This document shows positions 5,923 through 11,706 of a stretch of 11,706 nucleotides of DNA, one piece after another. The position numbers were made by a program, and so were the translations under genes. Position 1 is the stretch's first letter, and every line of letters begins with the position of its first letter. Source of the stretch: JAUHWS01 sp964571805 (GTDB lineage: Bacteria; Patescibacteriota; Gracilibacteria; UM-FILTER-43-11); the NCBI GenBank assembly GCA_964571805.1, contig CAZNDI010000026.1, positions 1-11,706 of the forward strand, given 5' to 3'. The notes below the pieces were generated by a model that saw only the letters and a program-made list of their open reading frames with translations, was not told the origin of the DNA and searched no databases.

Positions 5923-6411
5923 ATGTCTTACATGAAATTTTCAGCCCTCATTTTCAGTGTTTTTCTTTTTGGGTGTGACTCTCCCGAAACACTCCAAAGC
6001 GAAACCCCTATTCAAGAAGTTAATATAGAACAAGTCAGCACATCAGAACCCCCTCAGCTAAATACGTCACCCTCAAAAGAACCCAGCGAACTGGCAAGTC
6101 TCACCTCAGGAAGTTATGAGGAATACAGTCCAGAACGCTTCAAAGAACTATTAGGATCAGAAAAATTCATCCTCTTCTTTCATGCAGACTGGTGTCCCAC
6201 TTGTAGAGCTCTAGAAAAAGAAATTAAGGAAAGTTTGGAAAAACTCAATAGTCGTACTGTTTTAGAGGTGAATTACGACACTGAAACCGACCTCAAGAAG
6301 AAATATGGCATCACGGTACAGAGCACATTGGTCTTTATTGATTCTGATGGTGAGGTTTTTGAAAAGCGAGTGAATCCTGATTTGGAATTGATTGAGAAAT
6401 TCTTCTATTAG
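5923..6411 (+). CDS. Lipoprotein thioredoxin-like thiol-disulfide protein
   Basis: This appears to be an exported thiol oxidoreductase or reductant carrier. A lipoprotein signal ends in LFGC (Cys18). A Ser/Pro/Glu-rich tether runs to about residue 65, and a thioredoxin fold covers about 68-162. The active site is WCPTC with Cys91 and Cys94, inside LFFHADWCPTCRALEKE. The cis-proline that normally precedes the TLxxF strand is absent: the loop reads VQSTLVFID, with Ser134 at that place, which should alter substrate handling. MSYMKF could also start at its second Met (5932) without changing the lipobox. The next gene, 92 nt downstream on the same strand, encodes the DipZ-like electron donor. The two probably form an extracytoplasmic redox pair, with this protein receiving electrons from the CcdA domain. 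Confidence 0.83.
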   Translation: MSYMKFSALIFSVFLFGCDSPETLQSETPIQEVNIEQVSTSEPPQLNTSPSKEPSELASLTSGSYEEYSPERFKELLGSEKFILFFHADWCPTCRALEKEIKESLEKLNSRTVLEVNYDTETDLKKKYGITVQSTLVFIDSDGEVFEKRVNPDLELIEKFFY

Positions 6412-6503
6412 AGATAAAAATAATAATTTGTTGCCATTTGCCCTATTGATTCTCTTTCTAAAAAATTGAAATAAAATAATATTAATTCTTAAAAAACAAA
6501 GAA

Positions 6504-8171
6504 ATGTCCTTTGACTCTCTCCTTTTAAGCACTTCTTTTCTTGCCGGCCTCTTGACCATTTTAGCCCCGTGCGTTCTCCCCCTTCTACCTGTGATTGTAG
6601 GTGGTGCAGCAGGAAGCCGAAATAAGTGGTACCCTATGATTTTGGTGACCTCACTCTCCTTAAGTGTCATCTTGTTCACCTTGCTTCTGAAGGCATCAAG
6701 CCTCTTAATTGATATTCCCCAAAGCGTTTGGACCTCTATTTCTGGGGGGGTTGTTTTGTTTTTTGGCCTCACGTGGTTTTTTCCAAAATTATGGGAGACC
6801 ATTGCCAGTAAACTAAAACTTTTGGAGAGCTCACAAAAAGAACTTTCTAAGGCTAGAAAAGTTGAATCCTTGTGGGGAGCAGTTTTGATGGGGGCAGCCC
6901 TAGGACCGGTTTTTTCTAGCTGCAGCCCCACTTATTTTGTGATTTTAGCCACCGTCTTGCCCGTCAGCTTTGGCATTGGAGTGATCTACCTTCTTGTTTA
7001 TGGCTTGGGATTGGCCATCATGCTGGGTTCGATTGCTTTTTTTGGACAAAAATTGACTCAAAAGCTAGGATGGGCTGCTAATCCGGAGGGTTGGTTCAAA
7101 CGAGGCTTGGGTTTACTTTTGATTTTAGTGGGACTCGCAGTGATGACGGGAATCGATAAAAAACTGGAAGCTGCCATTTTGGACGCCGGTTTTGGGGTGA
7201 CCCAGTTGGAAGAAAACCTTTTGGATAAAACGGTCAATCAGATGAGCGAAAAAATGGATGAAAAATTTGAAATCCCTGCGGATGCGACAGGCTTACCGAA
7301 GCTCTACTCTGCGCCCGAACTGACAGGGGTAGAAAATTGGATCAATTCTAAGCCCATCCTTTCGATGGAGGAATTGAAAGGAAAGGTAGTCTTGATTGAT
7401 TTTTGGACTTATTCTTGCATCAATTGCCTTCGCACCTTGCCCTATTTGGAGAGCTGGCATGAAAAATACTCCAAAGAAGGCTTGGTGGTGATTGGGGTGC
7501 ATGCGCCCGAATTTCAGTTTGAGAAAAAATTGGAAAATGTCCAACAGGCTGTTGCCGATCAGGGAATCACCTATCCCGTGGTTCAAGACAATGATTTTAA
7601 ACTTTGGAATGCTTATTCAAACCGCTATTGGCCGGCAAAATACTTGATCGATAAAGAAGGTGTTGTCCGCTTCACTCATTTTGGAGAAGGTGAATACGCA
7701 GACACCGAAGAGAAGATTGTTAAGCTCTTGGGGGCAAAAATGCAGGTGTCAGAAGTGAAGGCCCAAGGGGTGGACTTCGCTAAAATCAACACCCCAGAAA
7801 CTTATATTGGAAAAGCTCGACGGGAAAACTTTATTGAAGATCCTAATGCAACCCTTGAAAATAGTCAGTGGACGTTGAAAGGCGAATGGGAAGTCGACGA
7901 CGAAAAGGCTGTGAATAAAGGTGCAGGCACGAGCATTAAAATGAAATTCACTGCCTCAACGGCCAATTTGGTGATGGGGGGAACAGGAACGGCCACGGTT
8001 TTGGTGGATGGACAAAAAGCCAACACGGCTGATGTGGTCGACGGAGTTTTGACGATTAAGGGAGAGAAACTCTATCAATTGGCCGACTTTAAAGGTAACT
8101 ATCAAACCCATGAGATTGAAGTGACCTTTGATCAGCCCAACATTGAACTGTTTGCGTGGACGTTTGGGTAG
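6504..8171 (+). CDS. dipZ: DipZ-like CcdA-thioredoxin fusion protein
   Basis: This should carry reducing equivalents from cytoplasmic thioredoxin across the membrane to an attached external thioredoxin. The CcdA/DsbD membrane domain (about 8-215) has roughly six helices and the two redox cysteines: Cys23 in LAPCVLPLLP and Cys140 in FSSCSPTYF. A linker (about 220-285) leads to a TlpA-like thioredoxin domain with FWTYSCINCLRTLPYL, Cys305 and Cys308, and the cis-Pro377 in YWPAKYLI. Residues about 430-555 match the beta-rich C-terminal domain typical of DipZ proteins, opening with TPETYIGKAR. At 555 residues it is close to full-length DipZ. Start: ATG 6504, no Shine-Dalgarno motif. I see no good promoter in the 92-nt spacer, so co-transcription with the lipoprotein thioredoxin is likely. 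It converges on infB, with a nested hairpin right after its TAG stop. Confidence 0.92.
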   Translation: MSFDSLLLSTSFLAGLLTILAPCVLPLLPVIVGGAAGSRNKWYPMILVTSLSLSVILFTLLLKASSLLIDIPQSVWTSISGGVVLFFGLTWFFPKLWETIASKLKLLESSQKELSKARKVESLWGAVLMGAALGPVFSSCSPTYFVILATVLPVSFGIGVIYLLVYGLGLAIMLGSIAFFGQKLTQKLGWAANPEGWFKRGLGLLLILVGLAVMTGIDKKLEAAILDAGFGVTQLEENLLDKTVNQMSEKMDEKFEIPADATGLPKLYSAPELTGVENWINSKPILSMEELKGKVVLIDFWTYSCINCLRTLPYLESWHEKYSKEGLVVIGVHAPEFQFEKKLENVQQAVADQGITYPVVQDNDFKLWNAYSNRYWPAKYLIDKEGVVRFTHFGEGEYADTEEKIVKLLGAKMQVSEVKAQGVDFAKINTPETYIGKARRENFIEDPNATLENSQWTLKGEWEVDDEKAVNKGAGTSIKMKFTASTANLVMGGTGTATVLVDGQKANTADVVDGVLTIKGEKLYQLADFKGNYQTHEIEVTFDQPNIELFAWTFG

Positions 8172-8172
8172 C

Positions 8173-8221
8173 CCTCCCCCCACTCCAAAAAAGGCCCCTC
8201 CCTGAGGAGGGGTTGGGGAGG
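8173..8221. repeat. Nested GC-rich inverted repeat between dipZ and infB
   Basis: An inner hairpin pairs CCCCTCC (8195-8201) with GGAGGGG (8206-8212) around a CTGA loop. Outer arms CCTCCCC (8173-8179) and GGGGAGG (8215-8221) also match perfectly. It begins two bases after the dipZ stop and lies between convergent genes. No T-tract follows on either strand, so it is at best a non-classical transcript end. Its sequence style suggests a dispersed repeat rather than a unique site. Confidence 0.75.
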
Positions 8222-8272
8222 TCCTGCAATAAAGGCCCACTTTTTGTGGTGCGCCGAGGTTGAAAGGAGGCC

Positions 8273-10861
8273 TTAATCCAAGGTTCGTTCTATGGTTTCA
8301 ATTTTGAAAAGTTCCAGCACATCCCCCACTTCAACAGGTTTTGGTGTTTTAATCTTCACACCACAGTCTGAACCTTTTTCTAGGATACTCACATCCTCTT
8401 TAACGTGCTTGAGGGACTCGAGTTCGGTTTCAAAAAGGACTTCTCCTTTGCGAGTCACACGGACCATGGAGCCGGCATGAGCTTCGCCTTGAGTCACCCT
8501 TCCTCCTGCAATGATCCACTTCTTTTTATTGAGGAAGATTTCTTTCAGCTCGATCTTACCCACTTCAATCACTCTGATTTCTGGCTCAAGCATACCCGAA
8601 AGGATGGCTTTGGCATCTTCGATGAGTTTATAAATAATGGTATAGTTTTTGATGTCGACATGTTCCTTTTCGGCTAATTTTTCAACATAGTGGGTGGCCT
8701 TAACATGAAAGCCAACCAAGAGCGCTTGACTGGCTGAGGCCATGATCACATCGGTGTCGGTGACATTGCCCACTCCAAAGTGAATGACTTTGATGGCCAC
8801 ATCGGTCCCTTTGATTTTTTGCAAAGCCTGCATAATAGCCTCCAAAGACCCTTTAGTGTCGGCTTTAAGGACCATCTTGAGGAATTTGATCTCTCCGGAA
8901 GAAATCCCCGAAACCAAGCGCTCGACCATGGAGCCACTCATCCGTTCTTCACGCAGACGCATCATTTCACTGAGTTGTTCGGCTTTTTCTCGAGCCACTT
9001 TTTCTTGGGCAAAGGCTTGCAAAATGTCCCCTGCATGAGGCACGGAGGACAGCCCCGAAATGCGTACCGCTGCGGAAGGAGGGGCGACATATTGATTTTT
9101 TCCAAAATGGTCGTACATGGACTTGATTTTACCCAAAGTAGTACCGACCACAACACTGTCCCCCACCTTGAGCGTTCCCGTATTGACCAAAATGGTGGCT
9201 ACAGGCCCCAAGGCTTTGTCTAAATTGGATTCGATAACCGTTCCTACAGCTTGACGCTGAGGATTGGCTTTAAGGTCTTCCACTTCGGCGACCAAAAGAA
9301 TCATTTCGAGGAGATTGTCTATCCCCTCTCCCGTCTGAGCCGAAACAGGCACCATGATGGTCGTCCCACCCCAATCTTCTGCTTGTAAACCAAATTCGGT
9401 GAGCTCCCTTTTCACTTTTTCGGGATTGGCTTCCGGCTTGTCCATTTTGTTAATGGCCACGATGATCGGAATGCCGGCCTCTTTAGCATGATTGATGGCT
9501 TCAACCGTTTGGGGTTTCACACCTTCATCGGCAGCAACAACGAGAATTGCAATGTCTGTGGCCTTTGCCCCTCGAGCCCGCATGGAAGTGAAGGCTTCGT
9601 GTCCAGGCGTATCGAGGAAGGTGATGAGGTGACCATTTTTTTCAACTTGATAGGCCCCAATATGCTGAGTGATTCCTCCCGATTCGCCCGCCATCACGTT
9701 GGTTTGTCGAATGCAATCAAGGAGCTTGGTTTTACCATGATCCACATGACCCATAATGCTGATGATGGGGGGTCGAGTGAGTAAATTTTCTTTATCGTCA
9801 GAAAGGAGCTTGGTCAAATCGCCCGCAAAAAGATCTTCGGTGGAGGCATCTTCTTGAATTTTATTGATTTGTACGCCCAATTCATCGGCTACAATGGCTG
9901 CTGTGTCAAAATCAAGTTGTTGGTTGATGGTGGCCATCATTCCATTTTTGAGGAGGGTGGCAATGACGGCAGTCACTGAAAGCCCTGTTTTTTCGGCGAA
10001 TTCCTTGAGGCTAAGGATGGCGGGAATGTCGACCACTCCGACTTTAGTTTTGATTTGTGGTTGTTCCTTGTGCCCTGTTTTTTGACTGACAGCTCGATGT
10101 TTCTTTTGAGCCCGAAAGTGTTCTCGGTCTTGCTCTTTCATGATTTCAATTTCTTCCACGGTCAGATTGTCGACGTTTCCTTCTTCGTAATTCACGCGTG
10201 AGACTTTCATCTTTCGCCCTGGGTGTCGACTGATGATTTCAAGGACGGCTTCCTGCTGATCTCTTCCTCCTTTTTTTCGTTTCTTTTTGTTGGTTTTATA
10301 ATAATTTTTGGGGAGGTCGGTGGTTGAAGCGGGTTTTTTGGAGTTGTTGTCCAGTTCGATCCGACGATTGACATGCACGGAGCGTCCGGCTTCTCCGGTG
10401 GGAGAGGTATTTTTGGGAACGTGACTTCGGTCTACGGCTTCGCTCTGGGGAGGGGTTGGATTTAGGGCTTCCCTCTCGGCTCTGCGTTGCTCGTTTTCTT
10501 TTGCTTCTAAAGCTTCTCGTTCTTTTTTGGTCATGGCTCGTTTGGGCCTTTTTTCTTCTTCGGCGGCTTTTTCTCGCTCTTTGACTTCGGCTTTTTCTCG
10601 TTCCATTTCCATTTCTCCTCCGACTTCCTCAGTGGTTACGACCTTTTCTTCAGCAATTTGTCCATCTTTCATGATGATGGCGACCCGTCGATTGGTTCGG
10701 GTGGGTTTGATTTTTCCTTTCAAAAAACGAATGATGCCGGCACTCATTGCATCGTCAATTTCGTGAGCGGTGGGGCTGATTCCAAAATTCGTTTTCTCTA
10801 GTTCTCGCCGCAGTTCTTGCGTCGTGATCTGTAGTTCTCTGGCCATTTCATTTAAGTGCAT
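8273..10861 (-). CDS. infB: Translation initiation factor IF-2
   Basis: IF-2 is a GTPase that brings initiator tRNA to the 30S subunit and promotes subunit joining. A first IF2_N-type domain covers about 1-55 (MHLNEMARELQITTQELRRELE). A long charged Glu/Lys/Arg linker follows, and a second IF2_N domain lies at about 278-335. The G domain shows GHVDHGKT (371-378), GGITQHIGAY, DTPGH (417-421), NKMD (471-474) and SAQ (507-509). The beta-barrel, IF-2 and C-terminal domains continue to residue 862, so the protein is complete. Within the charged linker, residues 134-165 are different in character (Pro/Ser/Thr/Gly-rich) and may derive from an inserted repeat. ATG 10861 gives the family N-terminus and lies 34 nt after a plausible -10. 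nusA is not adjacent; the upstream neighbour is divergent. Confidence 0.97.
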   Translation of the reverse strand: MHLNEMARELQITTQELRRELEKTNFGISPTAHEIDDAMSAGIIRFLKGKIKPTRTNRRVAIIMKDGQIAEEKVVTTEEVGGEMEMEREKAEVKEREKAAEEEKRPKRAMTKKEREALEAKENEQRRAEREALNPTPPQSEAVDRSHVPKNTSPTGEAGRSVHVNRRIELDNNSKKPASTTDLPKNYYKTNKKKRKKGGRDQQEAVLEIISRHPGRKMKVSRVNYEEGNVDNLTVEEIEIMKEQDREHFRAQKKHRAVSQKTGHKEQPQIKTKVGVVDIPAILSLKEFAEKTGLSVTAVIATLLKNGMMATINQQLDFDTAAIVADELGVQINKIQEDASTEDLFAGDLTKLLSDDKENLLTRPPIISIMGHVDHGKTKLLDCIRQTNVMAGESGGITQHIGAYQVEKNGHLITFLDTPGHEAFTSMRARGAKATDIAILVVAADEGVKPQTVEAINHAKEAGIPIIVAINKMDKPEANPEKVKRELTEFGLQAEDWGGTTIMVPVSAQTGEGIDNLLEMILLVAEVEDLKANPQRQAVGTVIESNLDKALGPVATILVNTGTLKVGDSVVVGTTLGKIKSMYDHFGKNQYVAPPSAAVRISGLSSVPHAGDILQAFAQEKVAREKAEQLSEMMRLREERMSGSMVERLVSGISSGEIKFLKMVLKADTKGSLEAIMQALQKIKGTDVAIKVIHFGVGNVTDTDVIMASASQALLVGFHVKATHYVEKLAEKEHVDIKNYTIIYKLIEDAKAILSGMLEPEIRVIEVGKIELKEIFLNKKKWIIAGGRVTQGEAHAGSMVRVTRKGEVLFETELESLKHVKEDVSILEKGSDCGVKIKTPKPVEVGDVLELFKIETIERTLD

Positions 10862-10895
10862 GCGTGAAGGTTAGAATGCGTTTTTTAGCTCAGAA

Positions 10896-10924
10896 AGATT
10901 AGCAAAAGCGAGGAAAGGTGTAAA
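10896..10924 (-). promoter_or_regulatory. Candidate promoter of infB
   Basis: On the minus strand TTTACA (10924-10919) is followed after 17 bp by TAATCT (10901-10896). TGC just before the -10 makes it an extended -10 type. The leader would be about 27 nt. The -10 matches the consensus only at the key positions. Confidence 0.45.
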
Positions 10925-10955
10925 GTAAAGGAGTGAAACGAGAGATGGTTATAAG

Positions 10956-10984
10956 TTGACCGAATTAATTAATAGTGATACAAT
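10956..10984 (+). promoter_or_regulatory. Strong sigma70-type promoter of the right-end gene pair
   Basis: TTGACC (10956-10961) and TACAAT (10979-10984) have an exact 17-bp spacer. Transcription would start near 10991, giving a leader of about 32 nt to the ATG at 11023. It is the best consensus match in the window and is divergent from infB. Confidence 0.7.
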
Positions 10985-11022
10985 GCTAATATAAAAGGAT
11001 TTTAATAAATAATATTTAAATT

Positions 11023-11511
11023 ATGGCCGAGCAGAAACCAACCGACATGGATTATTCTGTAGCAGATGATAGCCCAAGCACGCCACAAGTTGGGACTAAG
11101 AACGATAGAATAGAAGTAGCGTCTGAGACTAGGGCAACTTTGGGTTTTCATGATCGCCTTGATGAAGTCAGAGGAAGGGGAGATTGGTCTGGTCCTATGA
11201 AGAAGTTTGGCAGAGGTTTAGACTATGCAACGGTTGCAGCAATCCTAGCTGCATTAGGAGCAGCAGGAATTATATCTCTTAATAAAGCACGCAATGCAGC
11301 ACCTGAAGGAGCAATAGAACTATTGGACTCACGTGAACCTAAAGCTACTTCTAATCCAGAAGATGCTACAGAAATGGAACAGCAAGCAATCATCGACATG
11401 CTTCAGGGTGACGACGAGCTCAAAAAACGACTGCTTGACCTTGTGGAAAGTGGAATGTCAGCCTCCGACGCCTTAGCAGAAGTTGAAAGACAAAATCTGA
11501 CACTGCAGTAA
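11023..11511 (+). CDS. Unrecognised protein with one membrane segment
   Basis: The 162-residue product has a polar, acidic N-terminal part (1-60), a short basic stretch (KKFGRG), then one hydrophobic segment (about 68-84, DYATVAAILAALGAAGIISL). An acidic C-terminal part ends in a predicted helical region, DELKKRLLDLVESGMSASDALAEVERQ. No catalytic motif is visible and I do not recognise a family. It could be a small structural or scaffold membrane protein. A strong promoter precedes it; the ATG at 11023 follows an AT-rich leader without a Shine-Dalgarno motif. The next gene starts 5 nt after its stop, so the two are very likely an operon. Codon choice is more AT-rich than in infB. Confidence 0.65.
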   Translation: MAEQKPTDMDYSVADDSPSTPQVGTKNDRIEVASETRATLGFHDRLDEVRGRGDWSGPMKKFGRGLDYATVAAILAALGAAGIISLNKARNAAPEGAIELLDSREPKATSNPEDATEMEQQAIIDMLQGDDELKKRLLDLVESGMSASDALAEVERQNLTLQ

Positions 11512-11516
11512 TCACA

Positions 11517-11706
11517 ATGATGGAATCTATCAAAAGGCAAGAGCCTAGCGTTGATACTCTGAATCCCAATGATAAATTAGAAATGAGAGCTTTAAATAGG
11601 ATTAATGAACTACCGGCTACATTAAAACATGAGGCCATGGGAAAATGTGCGGGAGGAATCTCATATTCCAATGCTTTAACGATGACTTTGGCTGGAGCCC
11701 TAAAAG
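11517..11706 (+). CDS. Unrecognised partial gene running off the window
   Basis: The reading frame starts at ATG ATG (11517), 5 nt after the previous stop, and stays open for 63 codons to the window end. The visible part is polar (SVDTLNPNDKLEMRALNRIN) and then reads through the 55-bp terminal repeat as GGISYSNALTMTLAGALK. The frame stays open and natural-looking across the repeat, unlike the deacetylase frame at the other end, so this copy is more likely the native setting of those 55 bases. I do not recognise the family. It is probably co-transcribed with the gene at 11023. Confidence 0.6.
   Translation, partial: MMESIKRQEPSVDTLNPNDKLEMRALNRINELPATLKHEAMGKCAGGISYSNALTMTLAGALK
11652..11706. 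repeat. Right arm of the 55-bp terminal inverted repeat
   Basis: This is the exact reverse complement of 1-55. Here it is part of an open coding frame that continues beyond the window. Confidence 0.97.

Noticed and set aside
6482..6931. Minus-strand frame of 149 codons opposite dipZ
   Set aside because: It overlaps the conserved CcdA coding region, and its basic, Lys/Arg/Pro-rich product shows no family motif.
8780..9223. Open frames inside infB on the plus strand
   Set aside because: They lie fully within a well-conserved IF-2 coding region and have no recognisable domains.
1..11706. A circular plasmid or phage, from matching contig ends
   Set aside because: The ends are inverted, not direct, repeats, so they cannot be joined into a circle, and no replication or phage genes are present.

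Overview
The window looks like a piece of a bacterial chromosome of moderate GC content. It carries mostly housekeeping genes (rluD-type pseudouridine synthase, rplU, rplS, infB) mixed with cell-envelope genes (lipoprotein polysaccharide deacetylase, CsaB-type pyruvyl transferase, lipoprotein thioredoxin, DipZ-type CcdA/thioredoxin fusion). The standard genetic code fits: rplS and csaB end in TGA, which argues against the UGA-recoding Gracilibacteria/Absconditabacteria. A winged-helix/degenerate nucleotidyltransferase-like regulator, a long acidic tail on L19 and AT-rich leaders without Shine-Dalgarno motifs remind me of Patescibacteria/CPR lineages such as Peregrinibacteria. That placement is an inference from style, not a proven assignment.

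Layout, left to right. Positions 1-55 are one arm of a perfect 55-bp inverted repeat shared with the right end; this arm cuts off the 3' part of a polysaccharide deacetylase gene (28-708, minus). Divergent from it is an RluD-family gene (792-1739, plus). A minus-strand cluster follows: rplS (4537-3923), csaB (3875-2781), rplU (2711-2400) and a REP-associated tyrosine transposase (RAYT, about 2361-1816). This cluster carries a family of palindromes. A perfect 38-bp palindrome overlaps the rluD stop, a perfect 40-bp palindrome with the same 28-bp core lies in frame inside the RAYT gene, and an imperfect relative sits between csaB and rplU. Upstream of rplS is a regulator gene (5183-4611, minus), a 337-bp gap without a supported gene, and a small two-helix membrane protein gene (5790-5521, minus).

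From 5923 to 8171 (plus) lies a thiol-redox pair: a lipoprotein thioredoxin with a CPTC site, then a DipZ-like protein that joins a CcdA electron-transfer membrane domain to a TlpA-type thioredoxin and a C-terminal beta-rich domain. It converges on infB (10861-8273, minus), with a nested GC-rich inverted repeat between the two 3' ends. Divergent from infB, a good sigma70-type promoter (TTGACC, 17 bp, TACAAT) drives two unrecognised genes (11023-11511 and 11517 to the window end).

The most noteworthy signals are the RAYT/REP system, with a full REP palindrome translated as part of its own transposase, and the 55-bp inverted terminal repeat. The latter may be an assembly or amplification artefact rather than biology. 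I do not see a convincing new multi-gene system such as a defence island, CRISPR array or biosynthetic cluster.
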